Part shown: piece by piece, positions 42,144 through 51,319 of the stretch | Layout: every line of letters starts with the position of its first letter | Position numbering within the stretch: position 1 is the stretch's first letter | Origin: Bacillus sp. FJAT-22090 | GTDB taxonomy: Bacteria; Bacillota; Bacilli; Bacillales_A; Planococcaceae | Reading direction: 5' to 3' | Assembly: GCF_001278755.1 (NCBI RefSeq) | Contig: NZ_CP012601.1 | Coordinates: forward strand, 3,596,154-3,660,153 | Length of the DNA stretch: 64,000 nucleotides | Translations under genes and position numbers: made by a program | Notes under the pieces: model-generated | The model's input: the letters and a program-made list of their open reading frames with translations, nothing else | What the model was told of the DNA's origin: nothing | The model's database searches: none

Positions 42144-43805
42144 ATGATTAAAAAAGTAGGGATAATCCTTTTAGTATTTATCATTATGATTGCAGTAAAA
42201 ATGTATTTGGGAAACAAACAAGAAATAAAAGAAGGTAATCATCAGGAGGAAGTACCCATAAGAGAAATGCCTTTAGAAAATGAGAATCTTGTTTCTCTCG
42301 TTTTTGATGCGGCAGAAAAGGGTCAAGCCTGGGATATTCCGTTTTTCGTGGGAGAATCAGATATTCAGGAAGTCCATGAATTATGGGGGACTCCAGAGAA
42401 AATGAACGAACTTTCCTCGAAGATTTATGAAGACTATTTTTCTAAAGATGCAACAATCGGTCATCTCACCAATCTTGTTTTTGATATACGCTCAAGCTCA
42501 CCAGAAATTCAGCAAATCGAATTAGAGGATATTAAGAAACTAAAGGGACAAGCTGATGAAGTTCGAAGTTATCAAGATGCAAAGACCAATCAAATTATTC
42601 TTGTATATAATGTGACTTCTACGTATCAACTTAAGTGGGTACTGCCAAAGCCAACAGAAAGTATACCTAATCCTAAAGTTGACCATATTTCGATTTTTAC
42701 AGAAGTGAAAGAGGAGGTTAGTACTGATATCGCGGTTATTAAGGAAATGAGTTTGGAAGAAAAAGTTGGGCAAATGATTTTCGCTGGTATAGACGGAACT
42801 AGCTTATCTAAAGAGTCTAGATTGCTAATTTCCAATGATAAAGTTGGTGGAATAATTTTATTTAAAGATAACTTGAAGGATGTCAATCAATCCATCTCCT
42901 TATTAAATGAATTGAAAGGAGAGAATGAGAAAAATAAGTTTCCTATATTTCTAGGTGTTGATCAGGAGGGCGGGAGAGTTTCCAGACTACCTGAACTTAT
43001 ACAATTGCCTACAAATCAAGAAATTGGGAGGCTAAACGATTCTTCACTCTCTTATAATATAGGTAATCTTTTAGGAAAAGAGTTAAATGCGTTTGGCTTC
43101 AATCTTGATTTCGCACCGGTACTAGATATAAATAGCAATCCTAAAAACCCGGTTATTGGGGATCGTTCCTTCGGAAACAATGCACGCATTGTTAGTACCC
43201 TTGGAATTCAAACGATGAAGGGCATTCAACATCAACGAGTTATTCCAGTAGTGAAGCATTTCCCTGGGCACGGTGACACAGCTGTAGATTCTCATAAAGA
43301 GCTACCCATTATTCAAAAGAGTTTAGAAGAATTACAAGCATTAGAATTAATACCTTTTAACGATGCGATAAAAAATGGTGCAGACGTTGTTATGGTTGGA
43401 CATATTCTTATGCCAAAAATTGACCCGACTTATCCATCTTCGATGTCGTATGTGTTAATCACAAATATACTGCGGGAGAAGTTGAAGTTCGAAGGTGTTG
43501 TAATAACGGACGATATGACGATGGGGGCGATATTAGACAATTATAAAATTGGGGAGGCTGCTGTAGAAGCGGTGAAAGCTGGTAACGATATTGTTTTAAT
43601 TGCTCATGATTATGTCAATATTAAGGAAGCGATAGACTCCATTTTATTAGCTGTTAATGAAGGACAGATTTCAGAGGAAAGAATAAATGCCAGTGTGGAA
43701 AGAATCCTTTTATTAAAAGAAAAGTATAAACTGAGTAATGAGCGAGTAGATAGGGTAAACATAGAAGAGTTAAACCAAACTATCGAACAAATATTAGGGA
43801 GATGA
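42144..43805 (+). CDS. nagZ: Membrane-anchored DUF4309 + GH3 beta-N-acetylglucosaminidase
   Basis: 553 residues. One N-terminal membrane segment (4-20) without a lipobox Cys, a DUF4309 domain (about 47-188: DAAEKGQAWDIPF, VHELWGTPEKM, VFDIRSSSPEI), then a family 3 glycoside hydrolase. The NagZ-type His/Asp loop KHFPGHGDTAVDSH is at 371-384 and the nucleophile Asp in VVITDDMTMG (456-457). It probably trims GlcNAc from peptidoglycan fragments outside the membrane. DUF4309 fused to GH3 is uncommon in my knowledge. Starts ATG 42144 behind CAGGAGG, and the next gene follows 4 bp after its stop. Confidence 0.9.
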   Translation: MIKKVGIILLVFIIMIAVKMYLGNKQEIKEGNHQEEVPIREMPLENENLVSLVFDAAEKGQAWDIPFFVGESDIQEVHELWGTPEKMNELSSKIYEDYFSKDATIGHLTNLVFDIRSSSPEIQQIELEDIKKLKGQADEVRSYQDAKTNQIILVYNVTSTYQLKWVLPKPTESIPNPKVDHISIFTEVKEEVSTDIAVIKEMSLEEKVGQMIFAGIDGTSLSKESRLLISNDKVGGIILFKDNLKDVNQSISLLNELKGENEKNKFPIFLGVDQEGGRVSRLPELIQLPTNQEIGRLNDSSLSYNIGNLLGKELNAFGFNLDFAPVLDINSNPKNPVIGDRSFGNNARIVSTLGIQTMKGIQHQRVIPVVKHFPGHGDTAVDSHKELPIIQKSLEELQALELIPFNDAIKNGADVVMVGHILMPKIDPTYPSSMSYVLITNILREKLKFEGVVITDDMTMGAILDNYKIGEAAVEAVKAGNDIVLIAHDYVNIKEAIDSILLAVNEGQISEERINASVERILLLKEKYKLSNERVDRVNIEELNQTIEQILGR

Positions 43806-43809
43806 AAAG

Positions 43810-44595
43810 ATGAAAACAGTGCAAATAAAAGGTTCAAGTGTAGCTTATATAGATGAAGGTCAGGGAAAGGTATTATTTCTAATTCATGGTTTTTGTGGAA
43901 GTTCTGCATATTGGTGTAGAGTGGTTCCACTACTTGCTAATCAGTATCGTGTAATTGCGATAGATTTACCGGGTCATGGAGAATCGGAGGTGCAGGATAA
44001 TGTGAATCAAATTGACGATTATGCGGACTTCATCCACCAATTTTTAGATTCTTTGGAGCTAGACAAGGTAACAATGCTTGGTCATTCTTTAGGTGGTTAT
44101 TTAACACTCGCATTCGCAGAAAAATATAGCGAACGATTAAATGGCTTTTCCTTAATACACTCAACAGGATTACCAGATTCAGAGGAGGCTAAAAAAGGAA
44201 GAGATACTTCAGCTCTAAAAATAGACGATGAGGGGATAGAAGTATTTGTTGACGGATTAATACCAAAACTATTTGCACCAAATAACGTGAAGAGTCATCA
44301 AAACTTAGTGGAGGAAGCGATTAAAATTGGATATTCAACTTCTCCAATTGGTGCTAAGAATGCTCTAATGGCAATGAGAGATCGAAAAGATCGAAGAGAG
44401 ATAATTAATATTACTAAATTACCAGTAGTGCTTGTTGCTGGGGCAGAAGATCAACTTATCCCATCTGAGAAAACCTTCACGGCAAATGGAGTTAATATAA
44501 AACAAGTAGTGCTAAAGGATGTAGGACATATGAGTATGTACGAGGCGCCAAAAGAACTGGTTAAAATCTTTGAAGACTCGAAAACGTTTTCCTGA
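43810..44595 (+). CDS. Alpha/beta hydrolase
   Basis: 261 residues. Oxyanion HGFCGSSAYW, DLPGHGESE, the nucleophile elbow GHSLGGYL (Ser93), and the late His in VGHMSMYEAP. Cytosolic, no signal peptide. It sits 4 bp after the glucosaminidase and shares its transcript. Ester substrate unknown. Confidence 0.9.
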   Translation: MKTVQIKGSSVAYIDEGQGKVLFLIHGFCGSSAYWCRVVPLLANQYRVIAIDLPGHGESEVQDNVNQIDDYADFIHQFLDSLELDKVTMLGHSLGGYLTLAFAEKYSERLNGFSLIHSTGLPDSEEAKKGRDTSALKIDDEGIEVFVDGLIPKLFAPNNVKSHQNLVEEAIKIGYSTSPIGAKNALMAMRDRKDRREIINITKLPVVLVAGAEDQLIPSEKTFTANGVNIKQVVLKDVGHMSMYEAPKELVKIFEDSKTFS

Positions 44596-44599
44596 AAAG

Positions 44600-44635
44600 A
44601 AGGGTTGGTCGTGACGATAGTCACGACCAACCCTT
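44600..44635. terminator. Long perfect hairpin after the hydrolase
   Basis: AAGGGTTGGTCGTGAC/GTCACGACCAACCCTT: 16-bp stem with a GATA loop, an unusually strong terminator-like structure but with a poor T run on the plus strand. Confidence 0.75.
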
Positions 44636-44691
44636 TAAAATGTAGCAAAAGTCTATTTAAAAGCCCCTTTTTTTCTGGTTTTTTAATGTTA

Positions 44692-44725
44692 ATAGAAGAC
44701 CGACTTTCTGTGAATTGGTCTTCTA
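44692..44725 (-). terminator. Terminator of the DUF421 gene
   Basis: AGAAGACC/GGTCTTCT stem, 15-nt loop, just past the convergent gene end. Confidence 0.65.
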
Positions 44726-44736
44726 AAAAGTGTATG

Positions 44737-45444
44737 TTATTTATTATATAAACTAATGTATAAGGAACCATTCGTTTGTACTTGTGCATAAAACACTTCA
44801 TCCACTGAATCGATTCCTTGTTTTCGAAGTTTTTTCATTACCCACTCCTCAGATAAATCTAATTCAGTTAGATTTTTTTGTACTATTTTACCATCCGCTA
44901 TTATTTCAGAAGGTAAAAATGTTGGAAGAGTAATTGTAGCCTTTACGTCTGTCTTAGTAGCTTCTTGCTGACCTACTTTTTTAAATACACTCAATTCTCC
45001 GTTTGTCTCCAGAACTGCATAATGTACGTCTTGTATGGAAAAAATAGATTGTTCTCGTAGTAGCATTAACACATCATCCATATGTAAACGAGCAGTCTTT
45101 AAAGACTTCACCACAAGTTGTCCGTCTTTAATAATAATAGTAGGTTCATCATCTATTAAGACACGCGCTCTCGGAGATTTCAGTGATATAAAGCTCATTA
45201 ATAGTGTAAGAAGCGTCCACCACACTAGTGATACTAGGCCATCAAGAAAAGGTGTTTCGTGTTGTGCGGCAATCTCAGCGGCAATAGATCCTATTGTTAT
45301 TCCTGTGATGTAATGGAAAAAGGTCAATTGACTCAGCTGTTTCTTTCCTAATATTCTTGCTAATATTAATAGCACTATAAAGGAAAAAGTTGTTCTAATT
45401 AACATTTCCCAAAAGTTTAACTCGAAAAATGTATCCATATTCAT
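44737..45444 (-). CDS. DUF421 (YetF-like) membrane protein
   Basis: 235 residues. Three N-terminal membrane segments with the family marks ILARILGKKQLSQLTFFHYI and GITIGSIAAEIA, then the cytosolic DUF421 fold (PTIIIKDGQLVVKSLKTARL; DDVLMLLREQSIFSIQDVHY). ATG 45444 is 8 nt after AAGAGG; a GTG at 45453 lies inside that ribosome site. The family is linked with spore membranes and stress but lacks a proven activity. Confidence 0.88.
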   Translation of the reverse strand: MNMDTFFELNFWEMLIRTTFSFIVLLILARILGKKQLSQLTFFHYITGITIGSIAAEIAAQHETPFLDGLVSLVWWTLLTLLMSFISLKSPRARVLIDDEPTIIIKDGQLVVKSLKTARLHMDDVLMLLREQSIFSIQDVHYAVLETNGELSVFKKVGQQEATKTDVKATITLPTFLPSEIIADGKIVQKNLTELDLSEEWVMKKLRKQGIDSVDEVFYAQVQTNGSLYISLYNK

Positions 45445-45595
45445 TTCAAACACCTCTTTTAAAATGACTTCTATTTAGTTTTGCCTAGAAAAAAGTAACT
45501 ATTCTTGCTTTCTTGTTAATTTATAATTAATTGTCGAAATTTGCGCTATAATAAAACTATTCATGTATATCAATCTTAGAAAGAATGTGAAAGAT

Positions 45596-46810
45596 ATGTT
45601 TATAGCTAATGCCTCGCATAAAATGGGAAATCCAGTTTATCCTATTATGTTTGCGATCGGAGTTTGTCATTTGTTTAATGATTCACTACAATCGGTTATT
45701 CCAGCAATGTTTCCGGTTTTAGAAGAAGAAAGAGGATTGACGTTTACACAGTTAGGTTTAATATCTTTCATGTTGAATATCGTCGCTTCAGTTTTACAAC
45801 CGGTAGTAGGTTTTATAAGTGATAAAAAACCTATGCCATATGCACTTCCGCTAGGTATGATAAGTTCCTTTGTTGGGATAGCGGGTATTGCATTTTCTGC
45901 GGAATATTGGATGATTCTTGTTTCCGTTGTATTCCTTGGTTTTGGTTCTGCCATATTTCACCCAGAAGGTTCTCGTGTTTCCTTTATGGCTGCTGGTTCT
46001 AAAAGAGGGCTATCGCAATCTATTTATCAAGTCGGAGGGAACTCTGGACAAGCTCTTGCTCCATTAATAAGTGCATTTATTCTAGTACCGTTTGGTCAAA
46101 AGGGGGCTGCACTTTTCTTAATTGTTGCAGCTATTGGTATTTTTCTATTATCCAGAATTTCTATTTGGTATAAGAAAGAGTTAGAAGTTGAGAAACTTTC
46201 TAAAAGGAAAAAAACAATACTTTCTTCTTTGCCACCTCTTTCTAAAAAACAAGTGGGTATAGCACTTACACTTTTAATGATCATTATTTTTGCGAGATCC
46301 TTTTACGTAACTAATATGACAAACTTTTATATTTTTCATTTGATGGAAAACTACGATTTATCGATTAAAAAAGGACAGCTTTTTATTTTTATATTCCTTG
46401 TGTTAGGAGCAGTTGGGACATTCTTTGGTGGTCCAATGGCAGACAGATTTGGTAGAAAAAACGTCATCTTACTTTCAATGGCTGTTCCAATTCCTTTAAG
46501 CCTCATTTTGCCGCATGTCCCAATTTGGGCAGTCGTTTTACTACTAGTAATTATTGGATTCTCCATCATGTTAAGTTTTTCAGTCACTGTCGTTTATGCA
46601 CAAGAACTTGTACCTAGTAAAATTGGTACTATGGCGGGTTTAACAGTTGGACTTGCCTTTGGTATGGGTGCAATAGGGGCGGTCCTAATAGGTATATTAA
46701 TGGATAACGTCGGTGTATACACAACGATGATTATCGTTTCAACGCTACCCCTTATCGGATTGGTTGCGCTTGCCTTACCAACAGATCGCAAAATAGCGGT
46801 TCAAAAGTAA
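45596..46810 (+). CDS. fsr: MFS transporter, fosmidomycin-resistance (Fsr) type
   Basis: About 404 residues with 12 membrane segments. Fsr landmarks: GVCHLFNDSLQSVIPAMFPV, LQPVVGFISDKKPMPYALPL, GFGSAIFHPEGSRV and SIYQVGGNSGQALAPLI, each close to E. coli Fsr. The MFS loop GGPMADRFGRKN is present. A TATAAT at 45547 puts the transcript start near 45560, so I prefer ATG 45596 to ATG 45563. Drug efflux is the known family role; natural substrate uncertain. Confidence 0.87.
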   Translation: MFIANASHKMGNPVYPIMFAIGVCHLFNDSLQSVIPAMFPVLEEERGLTFTQLGLISFMLNIVASVLQPVVGFISDKKPMPYALPLGMISSFVGIAGIAFSAEYWMILVSVVFLGFGSAIFHPEGSRVSFMAAGSKRGLSQSIYQVGGNSGQALAPLISAFILVPFGQKGAALFLIVAAIGIFLLSRISIWYKKELEVEKLSKRKKTILSSLPPLSKKQVGIALTLLMIIIFARSFYVTNMTNFYIFHLMENYDLSIKKGQLFIFIFLVLGAVGTFFGGPMADRFGRKNVILLSMAVPIPLSLILPHVPIWAVVLLLVIIGFSIMLSFSVTVVYAQELVPSKIGTMAGLTVGLAFGMGAIGAVLIGILMDNVGVYTTMIIVSTLPLIGLVALALPTDRKIAVQK

Positions 46811-46851
46811 AGAAGAAATAGGGGGTTCTATTAAAAGAAGGAGAAATTGTA

Positions 46852-47247
46852 ATGAGTGATATGGAAGATATAAGTTCAGTGTGGATTGATGGGGATATAG
46901 AAACTGTTTGGGATGCTATAACGGAAGAGAAGAAAATCTCACGATGGTATGTTCCGGGTTCTCTGTGTGAAATACCTAATCTGAAAATAGGGGAGAAAGC
47001 GACATTTACGTTAATGCCTAGTGTGCATAATAATCTTTCCGAGAAACTGACGATGCCTTTAACTATTGTAGTTCTAAGAACTTATAAGGAATTTTCTCTT
47101 TATTTGAACTCGCAACAAACTCTTCTATCCTTTGTAATAGAAAAGGAAGATAATGGGGCTAGAGTGACGATGAATTCAGGTGGCTTCGATGAGTCATTAG
47201 CAAATTTAAAAGCCTTAATAGAAGGTAACGAAATTCCTTTTATTTAG
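46852..47247 (+). CDS. SRPBCC (AHSA1-like) family protein
   Basis: 131 residues. The START/AHSA1-like pattern SSVWIDGDIETVWDAITEEK, WYVPGSLCEIPNLKIG and the closing helix SGGFDESLANLKALIEG fit small Bacillus SRPBCC proteins that bind hydrophobic ligands. AAGGAG site 9 nt before ATG. Follows the Fsr-like gene by 41 bp. Function unknown. Confidence 0.85.
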   Translation: MSDMEDISSVWIDGDIETVWDAITEEKKISRWYVPGSLCEIPNLKIGEKATFTLMPSVHNNLSEKLTMPLTIVVLRTYKEFSLYLNSQQTLLSFVIEKEDNGARVTMNSGGFDESLANLKALIEGNEIPFI

Positions 47248-47390
47248 GCTAAGTTATTGATAATTGTTCATTTTATTAGGGCTCATTCTTCGTGCTCATG
47301 AGCATCACACATCCTAGAAATGGCCCATGGAAATCTTTTTGCAATTAATAGAATCTTCTTTAATACTTATTTAGAGAAGACAACGGCACT

Positions 47391-47418
47391 CGCGCCTTGG
47401 CAGCCTGCTGCCAGCGCG
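47391..47418. repeat. GC-rich imperfect hairpin
   Basis: CGCGC-ct-TGGCAG / CTGCCAGCGCG: strongly GC-rich stem in an otherwise AT-rich gap. Purpose unknown. Confidence 0.5.
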
Positions 47419-47431
47419 AATGCCAAAAAGC

Positions 47432-47460
47432 TCAAAAAAAAGAAACTCATCGGAGTTTCC
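47432..47460 (-). terminator. Terminator of the universal stress protein gene
   Basis: Minus-strand GAAACTC/GAGTTTC stem with a 4-nt loop, followed by eight T residues. Confidence 0.88.
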
Positions 47461-47468
47461 TTTAAAAA

Positions 47469-48155
47469 TTATTGTTTAATCTTAACATTGCACCCGTCTG
47501 GAACTTGAGAGTTGTCTGTTACCAGGTTCTCTTGAATATGGACTTGGTGCATCTTGCTGTTATGCATGAATTTAAAAATCCCATTATCAAAATCTGTACC
47601 AATTTCTTTAAAGAAAATACCTTCTTGGCACATGTTTTTAGCACATGTAAAGGATACTTTATAATCATCGCCATCCGCGACCAAATACGCACGTACTCCT
47701 TTTTCGAAAATGCCATCTTCCTCGTCTTTGACAGATCGTTCTACGGAAACAACATGGAAATCAACAAAAGGAATTTCACGTAATAACACATTCATAAAAG
47801 AGCCCTTTGTAATCTCTTCCCATCTACTTTGGGCAGTTTGTCCAATAATTATTTGGGTTATATTATGTTTATGAGCTACTTCTTTTATAACTTTTGGTGA
47901 AGGGCGTTTTTCGTTATCGCGAATGATAAATTCGTCTACTTCTAGTTCTTCAGCTAAATTCTGCCATTGTTCAATATAACTTGATTTCTCGGCATCGAAT
48001 GCATCGTATGGAAGAGGGTCAACTGTAAGAATATAGAGAGGGCAATCCATTATAGTAGCCATCTTATGACCTCTTCTTATTAAACGTTCGCCATTAGGAC
48101 CATAGTATACGCAGACCAATATACTCTCATCCATTCTGCCTTTCGTGTGTTTCAC
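47469..48155 (-). CDS. Stand-alone KdpD-type universal stress protein domain
   Basis: 228 residues. Residues about 9-140 match the cytosolic USP domain of KdpD rather than ordinary UspA: SILVCVYYGPNGERLIRRGH, then the KdpD stretch TAQSRWEEITKGSFMNVLLR and DFHVVSVE. A further 85 residues form an unassigned beta-rich tail. No kinase domain. In KdpD this domain binds c-di-AMP in some Firmicutes. Here it is divergent from the Na+/H+ antiporter operon, so sensing tied to ion homeostasis is a sensible inference. GTG start after AAGAGGTG. Confidence 0.8.
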   Translation of the reverse strand: MKHTKGRMDESILVCVYYGPNGERLIRRGHKMATIMDCPLYILTVDPLPYDAFDAEKSSYIEQWQNLAEELEVDEFIIRDNEKRPSPKVIKEVAHKHNITQIIIGQTAQSRWEEITKGSFMNVLLREIPFVDFHVVSVERSVKDEEDGIFEKGVRAYLVADGDDYKVSFTCAKNMCQEGIFFKEIGTDFDNGIFKFMHNSKMHQVHIQENLVTDNSQVPDGCNVKIKQ

Positions 48156-48496
48156 GGTAGTCTACACCTCTTTTTCAGCTAAATAATTTTATCTTCTTTC
48201 CATTTAATTTCATCTCAAATTGTTTAATCCTCAAGCACTTCAAGTGCGAAAAGCGCTTATTTAGTGTATAATTTACAAAGTATATTCATGCATCCCTCAA
48301 TTTTTTATATACCATGGCAAGGAATGGGCACAAATCTTTCATTGTACTACACCTCAAAAATCTCCAAAAATACATAAGGACTCCATATGGATTCCTATTA
48401 TGCTACTAGTTAGTGGTATAGTCAAGCATCTAGTTCAAATGAAATAATTCTGTAAAATTACAATTCTACAAAATTTGTCAAGTAGGAGGTTAAATT
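48156..48496. other. Divergent control region of usp and mrp operon
   Basis: 341 bp without a gene. A TATAAT at 48267 (plus) could start a leader of about 220 nt for mrpA. It holds the inverted repeat GCACTT-c-AAGTGC (48236-48248 approx.), a palindrome AAGCGCTT, and the near-perfect 20-bp palindrome AGGACTCCATATGGATTCCT at 48377-48396. AGGAGGT lies at 48485-48490 before mrpA. Confidence 0.55.
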
Positions 48497-50905
48497 TTGT
48501 TCCCTGTTAGTTTAATTATTGTTATTCCATTTATTATTGCGGCAATCGTACCGTTTATATATAGGCGATTTACCAAAATTCATGTAGGCTGGTTTGTCCT
48601 TTTAGTCCCTATTTTTTTGTTAGTCATGCTTGCTAGGCTAATTCCCTCGATAGCAGGTGGTAAAACATATATCCATACTTATGAATGGATACCTCATTTA
48701 GGAATTAATTTCACTACTTATTTAGACGGTTTAAGTATGATATTTGGTTTACTTATAACTGGTGTAGGTAGTTTAGTTATTCTATATTCTATTTTTTATC
48801 TTTCATCTAAAGAATCCCTTCAACATTTTTATTGCTACCTACTACTATTCATGGGTGCCATGCTGGGAGTTGTGTTCTCGGACAACTTAATGGTTTTATA
48901 TGTATTTTGGGAGTTAACAAGTGTTTCTTCTTTCTTATTAATCGCCTTTTGGCATCATCGTAAAGGCTCAAGACAAGGAGCTCAAAAAGCAATGCTTATT
49001 ACCGTGAGTGGCGGAGTAGCGATGCTTATTGGATTTATAATGCTTCACTCTATGACTGGGACATATAGTATTCGCGAGATTATTTCAAGTCTAAGCGAGA
49101 TGACAGATCACTCGTTTTTTATACCAGCAATGATTTTGATATTAATAGGGGCGTTTACAAAATCAGCACAGTTTCCATTTCATATTTGGTTACCTGATGC
49201 GATGGAAGCTCCAACTCCCGTGAGTGCATACTTACATTCCGCTACAATGGTTAAAGCTGGTATTTACTTAGTAGCCCGTTTTACACCTATTTTTGGTGGA
49301 GAACAAGTTTGGTTTTGGGCGGTTAGTGGAGTAGGTATGATTACATTATTTTGGGGTTCTTTGAATGCAATTCGACAAACAGATTTAAAGGCTTTGCTAG
49401 CGTATTCAACTGTTAGTCAGCTAGGTCTAATTATGAGTCTTCTCGGCTTAGGGTCGATTGCACTTCATTTGGGGTATTCGAAGGATTCGATTATTTATAC
49501 GCAAGCAACATTTGCCGCACTTTTTCATATGATCAATCACTCAACCTTTAAGGGTGCTTTGTTCATGGTAGTGGGAATTGTCGATCATGAACTTGGGACC
49601 CGTGACATACGAAGGCTTGGTGGGTTAATGGCACTCATGCCGTTTACATTTACGATTGCTGCAATAGGAAGTTTATCGATGGCAGGATTGCCACCTTTTA
49701 ATGGTTTTTTAAGTAAAGAGATGTTTTTTGCAGCCACAGTAGCTATTACTGATGCTAATGTCTTCTCGCTCGACTCCATAGGTATCATTTTCCCAATCGT
49801 AGCGTGGATAGCAAGTGTCTTTACGTTTGTTTATTGTATGATTATCATTTTTAAAACATTTTTAGGACCAGCTCAACCAGAAAAGTTAGACAAACCAATT
49901 CATGAAGCACCTATAGGAATGCTTATTTCTCCATTTATATTAGTTGCATTTGTGGTAGGTATATTCTTATTCCCTAATTTACTAGGTGAATATATACTAC
50001 GTCCAGCGATGTTTAGTGTATATCCGACATTCGCGGAGGCGGAAAGCCTCACTCCGAAAATTTCTGCCTGGCATGGAATTAAACCAGAATTACTTATGAC
50101 GATTGGTGTTATTTTGGTAGGGGCAATACTGTATTATCGACTAAAAAGTTGGAAGCCAATATACAGCTTATTTTCTCAAAAATACACATTTAATGCGTTT
50201 TATAATAGGTTGCTTGCAGACAGTGAAGTAAGTTCTACATTAACAACGAAGTCTTATATGACTGGATTTTTGAGAGATTATTTAGTTTATATTTATTTGT
50301 TCTTTATAGTAACTTCAGGTGGCTTTTTATTATTTTCATCAGCATTTTCGTTTAGCACTGCTAACAATGCTCCAATTCGAGTGTATGAAGGTATACTTGT
50401 TGGCGTAATGGCGATTGCTGCAGTTGCAATGATATTTGCGAAATCTCGTGTGACAGCAGTTCTTTTGAATGGTGTTTTGGGTTACGCTATCTCTATCTTT
50501 TTCGTTATATTCCGTGCTCCAGATTTGGCGCTAACCCAGCTTGTTGTAGAATCTGTCACTACGGCTTTATTTCTTTTGGCATTTTCTCATTTACCGGATT
50601 GGAAGAAAGAGAAATCATCATCCAATAACAAGATGATTAATGCAATCATCTCGATTGCTGTTGGGGCATTTGTCATGCTAATAGGTTTTTCAGTCATCAA
50701 TTACAATTCATTTGCATCGATATCGGTATTTTTTGAAAATGCTTATGAACTAGCTGGTGGAGCAAATATTGTGAATGCCATTTTAGGGGATTTCCGTGCA
50801 TTTGATACGATGTTAGAGGTTGTTGTACTCTTTATTGCCGGCTTAGGAGTTTATACTCTCATTAAGTTACGAGCAAAGAAGGGGGCAGAAGACATTGAAG
50901 ATTAA
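48497..50905 (+). CDS. mrpA: Na+/H+ antiporter subunit A
   Basis: 802 residues, full length for MrpA, with about 20 membrane segments. It resembles respiratory complex I NuoL; key residues lie in VFWELTSVSSFLLIAFW (the proton-path Glu) and GAFTKSAQFPFHIWLPDAME and SATMVKAGIYLVAR (the conserved Lys). The C-terminal MrpB-like extension is present (RAPDLALTQLVVESVTTALF). TTG start after AGGAGGT. First of seven genes making the Mrp complex that exports Na+ in exchange for H+, important for alkali and salt tolerance. Confidence 0.97.
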   Translation: MFPVSLIIVIPFIIAAIVPFIYRRFTKIHVGWFVLLVPIFLLVMLARLIPSIAGGKTYIHTYEWIPHLGINFTTYLDGLSMIFGLLITGVGSLVILYSIFYLSSKESLQHFYCYLLLFMGAMLGVVFSDNLMVLYVFWELTSVSSFLLIAFWHHRKGSRQGAQKAMLITVSGGVAMLIGFIMLHSMTGTYSIREIISSLSEMTDHSFFIPAMILILIGAFTKSAQFPFHIWLPDAMEAPTPVSAYLHSATMVKAGIYLVARFTPIFGGEQVWFWAVSGVGMITLFWGSLNAIRQTDLKALLAYSTVSQLGLIMSLLGLGSIALHLGYSKDSIIYTQATFAALFHMINHSTFKGALFMVVGIVDHELGTRDIRRLGGLMALMPFTFTIAAIGSLSMAGLPPFNGFLSKEMFFAATVAITDANVFSLDSIGIIFPIVAWIASVFTFVYCMIIIFKTFLGPAQPEKLDKPIHEAPIGMLISPFILVAFVVGIFLFPNLLGEYILRPAMFSVYPTFAEAESLTPKISAWHGIKPELLMTIGVILVGAILYYRLKSWKPIYSLFSQKYTFNAFYNRLLADSEVSSTLTTKSYMTGFLRDYLVYIYLFFIVTSGGFLLFSSAFSFSTANNAPIRVYEGILVGVMAIAAVAMIFAKSRVTAVLLNGVLGYAISIFFVIFRAPDLALTQLVVESVTTALFLLAFSHLPDWKKEKSSSNNKMINAIISIAVGAFVMLIGFSVINYNSFASISVFFENAYELAGGANIVNAILGDFRAFDTMLEVVVLFIAGLGVYTLIKLRAKKGAEDIED

Positions 50906-51317
50906 TGATGTTATTTTACGGACAGTTACTAGAATTGTTGTGTTTATTATACTGACATTCGGTGTGTATTTGTTTTTGTCTGGTCATAATAAACCTGGTG
51001 GTGGATTTATAGGTGGCTTAGTGCTTGGTTCTGCTATCGTGCTACTTTATTTAACACATGATATAGCATCGATCAGCAAGAGTCTTCCCTTTGATTTTAA
51101 ACTAGTAGCTGCCTTAGGTGTGTTAATGGCAACTTCTACAGGGTTTGGTTCTATAATTTTGGGTGTGCCTTTTTTATCGCAGTCTTTTGGCTACTTTGAT
51201 CTCCCTATCTTTGGGAAAACAGAGCTCACCACAGTGACTATTTTCGAGGCTGGTGTGGCATTAACCGTTGTCGGAGTAGTTGTAACAATTATTTTGAGTA
51301 TAAGTGAGGATGAGTAG
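50895..51317 (+). CDS. mrpB: Na+/H+ antiporter subunit B
   Basis: 140 residues, four membrane segments. MrpB marks: FGVYLFLSGHNKPGGGFIGG and LVLGSAIVLLYL. TTG start 11 nt inside the end of mrpA, aligned to the B. subtilis N-terminus. Part of the Mrp membrane complex. Confidence 0.95.
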   Translation: MKINDVILRTVTRIVVFIILTFGVYLFLSGHNKPGGGFIGGLVLGSAIVLLYLTHDIASISKSLPFDFKLVAALGVLMATSTGFGSIILGVPFLSQSFGYFDLPIFGKTELTTVTIFEAGVALTVVGVVVTIILSISEDE

Positions 51318-51319
51318 AG

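Noticed and set aside
44600-44635. Possible small regulatory RNA at the 16-bp hairpin
   Set aside because: No promoter found; a terminator-type role is simpler although the T run is weak.
47320-47508. 62-codon plus-strand open frame covering the GC-rich hairpin
   Set aside because: It contains a hairpin and the usp terminator and has no start signal; composition is not coding-like.
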